Assembly (NCBI GenBank): GCA_016931185.1
Contig: JAFGFI010000076.1
Span: 1-64,000, forward strand
Direction: 5' to 3'
DNA length: 64,000 nt
Source: Anaerolineae bacterium
GTDB lineage: Bacteria; Chloroflexota; Anaerolineae; B4-G1; SLSP01
Numbering within the stretch: position 1 is the stretch's first letter; each line of letters opens with the position of its first letter. Position numbers and translations under genes: made by a program. The notes beneath the pieces were generated by a model. The model was not told the origin of the DNA and did no database searches. It saw nothing but the letters and a program-made list of their open reading frames with translations. Positions 26,691 through 35,381 of this stretch are shown one piece after another.

Positions 26691-26963
26691 CATTTCAACC
26701 TCCTTTCCCATGCTCTTTCTTCTATTATAAACCCAAGTTATGATCTGAAATCTTAAAAATAACATACATAAAACGTAATGCGTAAAAAACGCTTATGCCT
26801 TACGCATTTTTCATTGACGAATTCAACCCGCCTCGCTTTGCACAAAAGCAAGGTTACGAGTGATCTTATTCAAGAATTTGCAGCTTCGATCAAGTATGCT
26901 ATACTTTAAATATTAGCCGGACTCTACTAATAATAACCAAGGCACCTACACAAAGAGGATGAA
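26691..26963. other. Divergent intergenic region
   Basis: It holds a -10 like site for the lipoprotein gene (26724-26729, minus), an inverted repeat AATGCGTAA/TTACGCATT (26777-26785 with 26800-26808) related to the 'attcgtaa' repeats, and a promoter-like pair for the next gene (TTGCAG 26878-26883, 16 bp, TATACT 26900-26905). No gene is seen. Confidence 0.5.
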
Positions 26964-27389
26964 ATGGCAAAACGTCCAATTCAATTTGTTCCGCCCAAAC
27001 AGGCGCGTCAGCTAACCGAATTAGCCGAACGCGCTCGCCTCAGTCTTAGCCGGTTTGCCGGTGTGGATGTAGAATATAACGCAGTTGGACTACAATTGCT
27101 CGATGAATGGGTAGACCGCCATCTACGCCAGTTTCCCAAACCCTCAGGTGAGATCATTACCGTCTGGGGAGCGTTCCTGGGCGAAACCTTTCGCCGCCGT
27201 TTTAATGGGGAATGGGTCGTTAATGCGTCAAGCGGAAAATCACGTTTGGGCGTACTGTGCCCCAAAGAAGAACAAGGCCGGGTGTTTGTGGATGTGATGG
27301 ACCAGATGCAGCGACGCATCCGGGAAGGAATGAGCGAATCCTTAGCCTTTTACTATACAATCAAAGGGGTAGAGATAAAAAGCGGTTAA
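26964..27389 (+). CDS. Conserved-looking small protein of unknown function
   Basis: A 141-residue soluble protein with no signal or membrane segment. A central 'VWGAFLGETFRRRFNGEWV' block and a C-terminal amphipathic helix resemble DUF3806-type small proteins, but that match is made by eye and is weak. GAGG precedes the ATG, a promoter-like site lies 58 bp upstream and a clear terminator follows 20 bp after the stop, so it is a single-gene unit and very probably real. Confidence 0.7.
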   Translation: MAKRPIQFVPPKQARQLTELAERARLSLSRFAGVDVEYNAVGLQLLDEWVDRHLRQFPKPSGEIITVWGAFLGETFRRRFNGEWVVNASSGKSRLGVLCPKEEQGRVFVDVMDQMQRRIREGMSESLAFYYTIKGVEIKSG

Positions 27390-27408
27390 CATGAAGAGGT
27401 TCAACAGC

Positions 27409-27435
27409 AAAGCCTCCCAGTGCTTGGGAGGCTTT
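27409..27435 (+). terminator. Intrinsic terminator
   Basis: Stem AAAGCCTCCCA (27409-27419) with TGGGAGGCTTT (27425-27435) and a 5-nt loop, just past the small plus-strand gene. The T tail is short (ctttgtcgtt), and the A run on the other side may let it also serve the minus strand. Confidence 0.75.
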
Positions 27436-27511
27436 GTCGTTAGGGACTACTCAACCCAGGTAGGGCGCATTTCACCTGCATTGCTCAGGGTAACTTAAAC
27501 CATCCCGTGTT

Positions 27512-28537
27512 TTAAGCCAGGAAAACCGCCCGTAGTTGCGCTTCCAGGTCAGAGGCGCTGCTGGCATACGCAATCGCCGTGAATTTCACACCCGGATAGA
27601 AATTATCAAACCACGCCTGACTCATGCCCGTGCCAATGCGCTCCGGGCTGACGCAAATCACACGCCGCTCATCCAAATCTCCGATGCCGGCGTCATCCGG
27701 TGAGAAGCCCACCGTCGCGTCCATATCCTGCGCCACCTTTACCGCAGCCTGGAACATTTCTGCCGGCAAGTTTTTCGGTAACAGGAAATAAATACGCTCG
27801 TACTGAGTCCTGGGCACACCACGACCGGAACCCGGTTTGGGGTGCGTAGGGAGTTCAACCGGGGGAGGCGTCGGGCCACCTCCGGGGGGCGGTGTCACAG
27901 TTGAAGGGCCGCCACTCATCGGCTCCAGGGTGAATGCATCCATAAACCAGTTGTTCTCAAATCCCCATTTGGCTTTGGTCTCCAACCAGACCTGTATCTC
28001 ACCTACGGGAGCCGTAAACTCAACCCAAATGTCATTATACTTACCGAACTCGAAATTCTCACTGTAGACATTAAACCACTCTGACCAGTTAATGTCACCA
28101 TCCTGCCCACGCGGCCAGGGTTTATCCGGTGTACTCCATCCCACGCGCGCCTCAGCCGACCAGATATCGTCAGGCCAAACTTTCCTGCCATCCTTGTATC
28201 CCGTAACGATGTCGGGGAAGACCTGGGCGTTAAAGCGATAAGTTGTACCGGGGACTAGGCCTGATACCTTCTGCATAGCTGCAAAGTACAGGGGAGCGAA
28301 GGGTTTAAAAACCTTCCAGCAATAATTCCCACTCAGGAAAAACAATGTTTTCTCATGCTCTGGCGCATCGATAATGTTCCAGACCACCGACTCAGGCCGG
28401 TAAGCGACACTTTCACTGCCGGGAAACTTCTCACGATCTATCCAATAGAGATACCATCCATTAGGCACAACAATTTCAGGGATATTATCCTGGTGATGGT
28501 GTCCTTCAACAAAATTAGGATTCGTTAACAGGTTCAT
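27512..28537 (-). CDS. Unknown protein with carbohydrate-binding-like N-domain and Pro-rich linker
   Basis: A 341-residue protein. Residues 1 to about 215 resemble a beta-sandwich of the CBM or discoidin type: 'NLLTNPNFVEGH' at the start, aromatic-rich strands ('WYLYWIDREKF', 'WSEWFNVYSENF') and 'NNWFMDAFTLEP' at the end. A Pro/Gly/Thr linker follows (about 220-250). The last 90 residues form a small alpha/beta domain. There is no signal peptide, which is odd for a carbohydrate-binding fold and suggests an intracellular role or an unseen export route. The ATG at 28537 is set by AAAGGAGATGAT. It could be a phage-like or surface protein. Function unknown. Confidence 0.7.
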   Translation of the reverse strand: MNLLTNPNFVEGHHHQDNIPEIVVPNGWYLYWIDREKFPGSESVAYRPESVVWNIIDAPEHEKTLFFLSGNYCWKVFKPFAPLYFAAMQKVSGLVPGTTYRFNAQVFPDIVTGYKDGRKVWPDDIWSAEARVGWSTPDKPWPRGQDGDINWSEWFNVYSENFEFGKYNDIWVEFTAPVGEIQVWLETKAKWGFENNWFMDAFTLEPMSGGPSTVTPPPGGGPTPPPVELPTHPKPGSGRGVPRTQYERIYFLLPKNLPAEMFQAAVKVAQDMDATVGFSPDDAGIGDLDERRVICVSPERIGTGMSQAWFDNFYPGVKFTAIAYASSASDLEAQLRAVFLA

Positions 28538-28677
28538 ATCATCTCCTTTCACATAAAGTTGTTACGACGAACCGTTCAATTGCGAGACAGGCTACCTAGC
28601 CTACTCAAGAGCATAGCACAAAACTCCAAAAATCGCAACATCGAATTAGATAATCACCATCTGTCGCCGTCTGTTCC

Positions 28678-31086
28678 TCAGTCGGAAGTGGCCTTTTCTT
28701 CCCGTACTAACTCTGTAAATGACTGTAATCGCGCTTCAACCGCCGCGTGTACAGAATCAGAAGGGAATGTTCCATCTGGCCCACGCGTGCCCGCCGGTCT
28801 GCCAGTAAGCAATTCCAATCCGGCATCTATCGTATCAATCGCATATATATGGAATTTGCCGGCACGCACGGCAGCCACCACATCTTCCACTAACATCAAA
28901 TTTTTGAGGTTTCTCCGAGGAATAATGACGCCCTGTTTACCGGTCAATCCGCGCGCGCGGCAGATTTCAAAGATCCCCTCGATCTTCTCATTCACGCCCC
29001 CTATCGGCAAAACACGTCCAACTTGATCCACAGCCCCTGTAACCGCAAGGTCCTGACGCAAGGGAAACCCAGAAAGGGCAGAAATCAATGCATAGAGTTC
29101 CGCCGAGGACGCGCTATCGCCATCAATTTCACTGTACATTTGCTCAAAGCTCAGACTCGCTTCCATCGAAAGCGAGTGACGTGTACCGTAGTGCCCGCCA
29201 AAGTAGCCGATTAAAGTTAAGACGCCTTTGCTATGAATCGGCCCTCCCAATTCTATTTCACGATAAATATCCATTACGTTACCGCGTCCTACGTAAGCAC
29301 GCGCTGTAATCCGGCACGGCACTCCAAAGCTGTATCCCCCCAAAGCGATCACGGTCAATCCATTTACCTCGCCTATGGCACAACCCTCTGTGGTGACCAG
29401 GATATGTTCCTCCAGGATTTCGCGTCGCGCCAATTCTTCAGTCAAATTGGCTCGCTGTTTACGTTGCCGTAACGCCCTCAACACATCATCTTGTTGTACA
29501 ATTACCCGTTGTGATTTTCTGGCCCAGTAAGATGCCTCCCGCACCAGATCGGCTACCTGCCCAAACTGCGTACTCAATCTTTCCTGGTGCTCACACAACC
29601 ACGCCCCAAATTCCACTACGCGCGCGACTGTCAGAGACTCAAAAGGCAACAGATGTTCTTCTTCACTTAACGCGCGAATGAAATGCGCATAAGCCTGCTC
29701 AGATTCCAGGGTGCGCGCCATCTCCGCGCGAAAATCAACCTGTACCTTAAAATGTTTGGCAAATTCCTCATCGTAATCGTAAAGTGCGTAATAGGTGCTT
29801 GGAAGTCCATGTAAGATGATTTTCACTTGCAAGGGAATAGGTTCCGGCTCCGGTGTAACCGTGCGCACAAGTTGTTGCCCGTCAGGAGATTCAATACGGA
29901 TTTCTCCGCTGAATAACGCGCGCTTCAGGCCCGACCAAACATAAGGGGTTTCCAACAACGTCTCTGCATCCAATACCAGGTAGCCCCCATTCGCGCGGTG
30001 CAACGCGCCGGCGCGAATCAGGGTGTAATCTGTCACCGTCATCCCGTAACGCATATCATACTCAATACGACCGAACAACCTGTCATAAGAGGGAGTTTCT
30101 TCAAAAATAACGGGAGACCCCTGGGTATGGCTATTGTCAACCAAGAGATTGACGCGATACCGCTGGTTCACCGGGATAGAGAGCAAGGATCCACCCTCCT
30201 CTTCCGTGTCACTGTCACCTTCTCCCCGAAATGCGGTCACGTTTTCTATGACGTCTTTGCGCACTTCATTTAGATAAATCTGAATCTCGGCTTGCCCGGC
30301 ATATTTCTCTACCAGATCGCGCAACAGTGGCTCAATGGTGAAGCCAGCTACTTCACGATCCAGGTGCTCTATTTCAGCCTGCGTCTGTCGCTCACGCTCA
30401 CGAAAACGGCGTAGCGCGCCATTCAGTAAGTCCTGCAAATCGTCGTGTATCTGATCTAACTCAGTGCGTATCTCCACCGACAGTTGGCTAAACATCTCCG
30501 GTGTGAGAATTTCACCCTCCTGCATCGGTGCCAGGTAAAGTCCCGACGGCGAACGCACCAGTGCAAAGCCCTGTTCCTGGGCAAGTTGCTCCACCGTCGT
30601 TAATTCCGACAATTCTGCACTACGCAAATCTTGTTCTAAACGCTCACGCGCTTCAGCATATTGGTCGGTCTCGAACACGTGCTGCAGACGCTCAATCAAC
30701 TCAGCATTGAATCGCTCCATATCCGCGCGGAACTGTACCCCCATGCCCGGCGGCAGACTGATCGCCCGCGGCGCACCAGGGGTCACAAAGTGATTGACAT
30801 ACACCCAATCATCTGGCGTCTCCGCTTGTGTCGCAATATCCTTAAGAATACGTTTTAAAATCGAATGTCGCCCTGTGCCAGCGATCCCCATCACAAATAC
30901 GTTAAATCCGGGGCTACCTATATCCAAGCCAAATTGCAACGCATCCACAGCCCGTTCTTGCCCAATAATCAAAGGCCTGTAAGACAATTCACCGGTGTCA
31001 TGAAAATCAAATACTTCAGGATTACATTTACAACACAAATCCTCTGGCACCAATTCATAAAACGATTGTTTTTCTACTTTATCCAT
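28678..31086 (-). CDS. Lon-like AAA+ protease (AAA_32 family)
   Basis: An 802-residue ATP-dependent protease with the layout of the AAA_32/LonB-like branch. It has an N-terminal ATPase part with 'VMGIAGTGRHSIL' (Walker-A-like, Arg in place of the usual Lys), a long coiled-coil insertion (about 150-330), 'GGYLVLDAETLL' (Walker B region), and a C-terminal Lon protease domain with the dyad Ser658 ('GDSASSAEL') and Lys701 ('GGVNEKIEG'), 43 residues apart as in Lon. The ATG at 31086 is chosen: an earlier TTG at 31131 would place the N-terminus inside the terminator-like hairpin of dnaN. No clear ribosome site is visible. Confidence 0.92.
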   Translation of the reverse strand: MDKVEKQSFYELVPEDLCCKCNPEVFDFHDTGELSYRPLIIGQERAVDALQFGLDIGSPGFNVFVMGIAGTGRHSILKRILKDIATQAETPDDWVYVNHFVTPGAPRAISLPPGMGVQFRADMERFNAELIERLQHVFETDQYAEARERLEQDLRSAELSELTTVEQLAQEQGFALVRSPSGLYLAPMQEGEILTPEMFSQLSVEIRTELDQIHDDLQDLLNGALRRFRERERQTQAEIEHLDREVAGFTIEPLLRDLVEKYAGQAEIQIYLNEVRKDVIENVTAFRGEGDSDTEEEGGSLLSIPVNQRYRVNLLVDNSHTQGSPVIFEETPSYDRLFGRIEYDMRYGMTVTDYTLIRAGALHRANGGYLVLDAETLLETPYVWSGLKRALFSGEIRIESPDGQQLVRTVTPEPEPIPLQVKIILHGLPSTYYALYDYDEEFAKHFKVQVDFRAEMARTLESEQAYAHFIRALSEEEHLLPFESLTVARVVEFGAWLCEHQERLSTQFGQVADLVREASYWARKSQRVIVQQDDVLRALRQRKQRANLTEELARREILEEHILVTTEGCAIGEVNGLTVIALGGYSFGVPCRITARAYVGRGNVMDIYREIELGGPIHSKGVLTLIGYFGGHYGTRHSLSMEASLSFEQMYSEIDGDSASSAELYALISALSGFPLRQDLAVTGAVDQVGRVLPIGGVNEKIEGIFEICRARGLTGKQGVIIPRRNLKNLMLVEDVVAAVRAGKFHIYAIDTIDAGLELLTGRPAGTRGPDGTFPSDSVHAAVEARLQSFTELVREEKATSD

Positions 31087-31114
31087 ATCCCACACATCCA
31101 AATTCACAAAGATA

Positions 31115-31165
31115 AAACAGGGCTGCTTCAAGAAACGCCATGTTCCTTATGGGCCTGCCCTGTTT
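31115..31165 (-). terminator. Probable dnaN terminator
   Basis: Stem AAACAGGGC (31115-31123) with GCCCTGTTT (31157-31165). The 33-nt loop can fold further. On the minus strand it is followed by ttttatcttt, 31 bp past the dnaN stop and before the Lon-like gene. Confidence 0.5.
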
Positions 31166-31196
31166 ATGAAGTACAGTGTTATTTTTTATACTGATC

Positions 31197-32315
31197 TCAG
31201 CGGCGACCTAGGTGCATCGGCATCACCACATGAATAAATGCGTCATCCCCAATCGCTTTAATCACACCAGGACTAGTAGGGGTATTCAGTTCCAATGCCA
31301 CTTGGGGTGTATCCAGAGCAGAAAGAACATCTATCATAAAACGCACATTAAAGGCAATCTCTAACTCCCCACCCTCCACATTGGCCATCAAAGTAGTAGA
31401 TCCCTGTCCTGATTCTGCCGAATCTGCCGTTACCAGCACTTGCCCCGGGGTAATGGCCAACGTGACGATATTGGCCGCCTCACGCGCGAAGATCGCCGCT
31501 CGCTTACAGGCCTGGAGCAGTTCCTCGCGCCCAAAGACCACCGTAGTCCCATGAGAAGGGGGAATGATACGCCGGTAATCCGGGAAATTACCATCAATCA
31601 ACTGCGAATTCAACACCGTATCGGTAAATTGAAACAAGATTTGGTTGTGTTGGCGCGTGGTAGAAATTGTTAAGGGTTCGTCGTCATTACCGATAATGCG
31701 CATCAACTCTGAGAGGGCACGCGCGGGAATAATTACGCTAAACGGCTGGGGTACCGGGTGAATGAGTGGGATATTCTGCACAGAAAGCCGGAAGCCATCG
31801 GCGGCCGCTAACGTCAGGGTATCTTCATTGAATTCCGCCAATACACCGGTAAGGACCGGGTGGCTATCATCTGTAGAGGCCGCGAACGTCACCTGTACCA
31901 ACCCCTTACGTAAGTCACCGGACTCCACGGCAAAACCATCGCCTTCCTGCGGCTCAGGCACCATAGGGAATTCCTCGGCGGAAATCCCCCGGAAGCTGGC
32001 TTTCACCGAGCTACACGTCAACGCCAGGGAAAGGGTTTCCTCGTCCAGCGTCAAATCCACCTGATCTTGGGGCAGGGAATTCACAAGATCAATAAAGTTA
32101 CGCGCGGGAACCGTGACCGCGCCATCCGTCTCCACCCGCGCTCCGACCCAATTCACAACACTTAACTCTAGATTGGTTGCCGCAAGTTTGAGCTGCCCAT
32201 GATCGGTCGCCAACAAAACATTACCCAAAATCGGCATTGTGGTGCGTGAGGGCACGGCCCGGCCCACAATACCAAGTCCCTTGGATATATTTTCCTGTAA
32301 GCATGAGAGTTTCAT
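31197..32315 (-). CDS. dnaN: DNA polymerase III sliding clamp (beta subunit)
   Basis: A 372-residue clamp with the normal three-domain length (about 366-378). Recognisable pieces are 'MKLSCLQENISKGLGIVGRAV' at the start, 'ADGFRLSV' in domain 2 and the C-terminal 'HVVMPMHL' (usual end MPMRL). The dimeric ring tethers the replicase to DNA. AGGAGG lies 9 nt before the ATG, and a TATAAT at 32340-32345 would give a short leader. Unlike in many bacteria, dnaA, recF and gyrB are not adjacent. Confidence 0.96.
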   Translation of the reverse strand: MKLSCLQENISKGLGIVGRAVPSRTTMPILGNVLLATDHGQLKLAATNLELSVVNWVGARVETDGAVTVPARNFIDLVNSLPQDQVDLTLDEETLSLALTCSSVKASFRGISAEEFPMVPEPQEGDGFAVESGDLRKGLVQVTFAASTDDSHPVLTGVLAEFNEDTLTLAAADGFRLSVQNIPLIHPVPQPFSVIIPARALSELMRIIGNDDEPLTISTTRQHNQILFQFTDTVLNSQLIDGNFPDYRRIIPPSHGTTVVFGREELLQACKRAAIFAREAANIVTLAITPGQVLVTADSAESGQGSTTLMANVEGGELEIAFNVRFMIDVLSALDTPQVALELNTPTSPGVIKAIGDDAFIHVVMPMHLGRR

Positions 32316-32339
32316 TAGAGGGACCTCCTAAAAATGAAA

Positions 32340-32345
32340 ATTATA
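32340..32345 (-). promoter_or_regulatory. Candidate -10 of dnaN
   Basis: TATAAT on the minus strand, 25 bp before the dnaN ATG. The matching -35 (TTAGAG, 32362-32367) is poor. Confidence 0.35.
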
Positions 32346-32409
32346 ACTTTAAATAAGTATACTCTAAGCTAAAAGAAAGAGCAAGAAAAAACCAAAAAAA
32401 ACTACTTAT

Positions 32410-33897
32410 TCACCACTTATGAGGAGAGGATTGCATCTCAACTAAGTGCGAAGCCGCAGCAGCCAATCCTAACAGTAACCAAAAAAGCGTCACGGAATGA
32501 TGAAAGTCCAGGCTGAAAAAATAGCGATCCAACCCCCCCCCGATCAACCCACCGATCATAGCCGCGTGGACGCCATACCAGAGTGGCTCTATACCGGGCA
32601 AATTATACGCCAGAACGCGCAATTGCCAAAACCGCACTAACAACAAAAACACAATCAGCAGAAAGACTGCTAACCCAATCAGTCCCATTTGCCCGGCGAC
32701 CATCAAATAGAGACTGGCCGCGTTGATATAAATGTCAATATCCGGCGCGCCGGCAAATCCTACCCCCAACAGGGGGTAGCGCTGAATGAGAATAAGGGCA
32801 TCCTTATATTCCCCCATCCGCATTTGGGTAGAAAGATCCTGTAATTGAAAACCCTCTACAAAATGAAGAATGTAGGATTGCGTCCACGGTAATACCAGCA
32901 GCAAAGCAGCAGCAAATCCCATTAACCACAACAATTTCCGGTAGCGCATCAGGGCAATAACGGCGGCGGCAACGGCGACGCCCAACATAGCCGCGCGGGA
33001 AATGGTCAACCCTAGCCCCAGGCCCATCACGCCCAAAAGGGCAACGATGCACCAACGCGGCAACACAGGACGCTCGGAAAACAACTGCGGCAGTGTCATT
33101 GCGATAGTGACATTCAACAAACTTCCTAAAATATTGGGATCCACTGAAGTAGATGTCGCGCGCTGCATCAATTCTGGATCATCACGAATATAACGCAACA
33201 CACCCGATCCAGAAGGATAACCAAAACGCGCGAGGGCAGAGAGTAACCGTATGGTCAATGTATCGGGGAGAAAGTAAAGGATAATCCCCAAAAACGCCGC
33301 CGCCGATGCCCCCAGAATCAAAAATGTCATCACACGTTCCAGGCCACGGACATCACGCAGCGTGTTCACCACCAAATAAAAGAGTGCAATGCTCAGCAGA
33401 ACTTCCGCAAAATGCCGGATCAGATAACTCGTCAATGCACTGTGAGACAGCCCGGCGACAAAGGTTCCTACCGCCAGGAACGCAAAGGCCAAAATTGGCC
33501 CACCTAACGGTGTCATAATAAAACGTGACTCCTCACCCAGTATATAAGGAAGCACCCACACAAAAAACAAGCCCCCTAACGCGAGATCCAAAAAAGTAGG
33601 GGTAAATCCTATACTAAAGGGCAGAGACCCAAACGGCAACAACGTTACTATGCCAATGACACCCAAATAGGCTATCCCAATATCGCGTAGTGACCAGAAA
33701 AAGTATCCCATCCCTATGACCAAGGCCGCAACCAGCACTACGCCAACCTCAGTGATCAACCACCCTCCCCCAATCCCGATGGCAACAGACAACAGAGCCA
33801 TCACACCGACCAACAACCAACGATAACGCGTGAAGAACACGCCCCGCGCCGGGCTATCTTCCAATAGATTTTGGATCATCATACGCCAATTTATCAT
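32410..33897 (-). CDS. O-antigen ligase / polymerase-like membrane protein (Wzy_C type)
   Basis: A 495-residue protein with about 12 transmembrane helices. The conserved O-antigen ligase segment is near residues 365-410, with 'ALILIQRYPLLGVGFAGAP' and a following loop before 'YLMVAGQMGLIGL'. Family members join or polymerise glycans on undecaprenyl carriers, or are bicarbonate-transporter-like relatives. It is the third polytopic envelope-glycan-type protein of this window. AGAGGTAAT precedes the ATG. It is 94 bp upstream of dnaN on the same strand, with poly-A/T tracts in between. Confidence 0.82.
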   Translation of the reverse strand: MINWRMMIQNLLEDSPARGVFFTRYRWLLVGVMALLSVAIGIGGGWLITEVGVVLVAALVIGMGYFFWSLRDIGIAYLGVIGIVTLLPFGSLPFSIGFTPTFLDLALGGLFFVWVLPYILGEESRFIMTPLGGPILAFAFLAVGTFVAGLSHSALTSYLIRHFAEVLLSIALFYLVVNTLRDVRGLERVMTFLILGASAAAFLGIILYFLPDTLTIRLLSALARFGYPSGSGVLRYIRDDPELMQRATSTSVDPNILGSLLNVTIAMTLPQLFSERPVLPRWCIVALLGVMGLGLGLTISRAAMLGVAVAAAVIALMRYRKLLWLMGFAAALLLVLPWTQSYILHFVEGFQLQDLSTQMRMGEYKDALILIQRYPLLGVGFAGAPDIDIYINAASLYLMVAGQMGLIGLAVFLLIVFLLLVRFWQLRVLAYNLPGIEPLWYGVHAAMIGGLIGGGLDRYFFSLDFHHSVTLFWLLLGLAAAASHLVEMQSSPHKW

Positions 33898-34191
33898 ATT
33901 ACCTCTAGGGACGGTTCAAGTTACCTTTACCCTCTATGCCCTATCAGGCGTAAAAGTGTAAGGATAAAAAGCAAGGTTTCTGAACCTTGCCCACCTCTAA
34001 AATGATTAGGTGATTATACCATGAGTAAAGGTGCGTTAAGGATTTCTCTTTATTTGCACTCATTTCCTTTCTGTGATATTATAGCTTTAATAATTTAGTG
34101 CGTGAGTCTGCATGTAGTTGCGTTTAGTAAAATTATATGGTAATCTTTATAGAAGCATGTAATTACATCATACCACGAGAAGGGAGTTGCC
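33898..34191. other. Divergent intergenic region
   Basis: This holds the second copy of the GCAAGGTT hairpin (33971-33990) and an A/T-rich stretch (about 34045-34175) that must contain the promoter of the next plus-strand gene. No clear -35/-10 pair stands out. AAGGGAG lies 6 nt before the ATG at 34192. No gene is seen. Confidence 0.5.
33971..33990. repeat. Dispersed hairpin repeat, copy 2
   Basis: GCAAGGTT (33971-33978), loop tctg, AACCTTGC (33983-33990). It is the same sequence as copy 1 (10306-10328, opposite strand) apart from 3 loop bases. Confidence 0.6.
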
Positions 34192-35310
34192 ATGTCGAAG
34201 TTAAACAACATATTCACTGATATACTCGCCGCTTTCTTTAAGCTTTTTGCTACTGTTATGGTTAAAATTCAACCTATCTGGGACAAATATAAAATTACTA
34301 TTTCCCTTGTGTTAGGACTCGCAATCGGACTGGTTTTGGCCTGGGGACCCTTTGCTGCCTCCTGGTACAATGCTTCGCCCGGTAGTTTGCACCCAATTTA
34401 TCGTTCCTACTACCTGGCTTATGTCGCCGATGATTATATGCGCCTCAGAGATATAGATAAAGTGCGCGGTCAACTAGGGCTGGATTTAGAAAAAAATAAG
34501 GCCATCATCTGGTTGGCCAAACCCGACCAACTCGTCAAGGATATCCAAACCGCGCAAAATGACGGTACGTACTGGCACCTGACCCCAGATCAAAAATTAG
34601 GATTACAAGTTTTGGAACAAGAGCTTGATCTTATTAGGGGTATTGAGGGAGAAGAAGAGACAGTGTCCAAAACCGGAAGCCCCTGGCTCACACTTCTATT
34701 TTTCTTGTTGTTAGTATTTATTGTAGTGCTTCTCATCTTCTACCTCCTTAAACGAATGGCAGCGCGCCGCGAAATACAGCAAGGAGGGATAACAACCGGT
34801 GCTATATCGGGCGAGAATGTGGCAATGATTTCCGAAGCACCAGTTTTTGCTGAAGAGACAGAACCCCCGGTGAAGTCCTTTACTACCAATTATGTACTGG
34901 GAGATGATTACTTCGATCCTTCTTTCAGTATCGAAATCGGAAATGACTTCTTAGGAGAATGTGGCATCGGCATCTCTGAAACTATTGGCACGGGCGATCC
35001 TAAAAAAGTTACAGCGTTTGAGGCCTGGCTCTTTGATAAAAGCGATATTCGGACGGTAACAACTGTATTAGCCAGCCAATACGCATCCGCCGACCCGGAT
35101 TTGAGTGCCAAGTTAGCGCCCAAGGGTGAAATAGAGATCCTCAAAGTTGGAGCGGAAATTATGCTGGAAACAACCGCGCTGCGCGTGCGCGCGCGCGTTA
35201 AGGAACTTGAGTATGCCCAGGGCAATCTTCCCCCAAACAGCTTTGTGCAACACTTGAGTATCGAATTACAGGCCTGGGTTAAACCGGAGAGTGCGCTCCC
35301 CCCGGTGTAA
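34192..35310 (+). CDS. Unknown two-TM membrane protein
   Basis: A 372-residue protein. An N-terminal transmembrane helix lies at about residues 38-60, followed by an exposed helical region (65-160, with 'YLAYVADDYMRLRDI' and 'LDLEKNKAIIWLAKPDQL'), a second transmembrane helix (about 164-187), and a cytosolic part from 190 on whose C-terminal 140 residues look beta-rich ('YFDPSFSIEIGNDFLGECG'). The residue pattern of the exposed part recalls proteins that sit with cell-envelope machinery, but no family is recognised. It is a single-gene unit with an AAGGGAG ribosome site and a shared terminator. Confidence 0.75.
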   Translation: MSKLNNIFTDILAAFFKLFATVMVKIQPIWDKYKITISLVLGLAIGLVLAWGPFAASWYNASPGSLHPIYRSYYLAYVADDYMRLRDIDKVRGQLGLDLEKNKAIIWLAKPDQLVKDIQTAQNDGTYWHLTPDQKLGLQVLEQELDLIRGIEGEEETVSKTGSPWLTLLFFLLLVFIVVLLIFYLLKRMAARREIQQGGITTGAISGENVAMISEAPVFAEETEPPVKSFTTNYVLGDDYFDPSFSIEIGNDFLGECGIGISETIGTGDPKKVTAFEAWLFDKSDIRTVTTVLASQYASADPDLSAKLAPKGEIEILKVGAEIMLETTALRVRARVKELEYAQGNLPPNSFVQHLSIELQAWVKPESALPPV

Positions 35311-35334
35311 AGTGATAATGTAAAACCTAACTCT

Positions 35335-35375
35335 AATAAAACATCCCCGCTCTTTCCAAGTGGGGATGTTTTATT
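35335..35375. terminator. Bidirectional terminator
   Basis: A 14-bp perfect stem (35335-35348 with 35362-35375) around a 13-nt loop. The stem reads A-rich then CCCC on one arm and GGGG then TTTTATT on the other, so each strand sees a T-rich tail. It sits between convergent genes. Confidence 0.82.
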
Positions 35376-35381
35376 ATCGTC

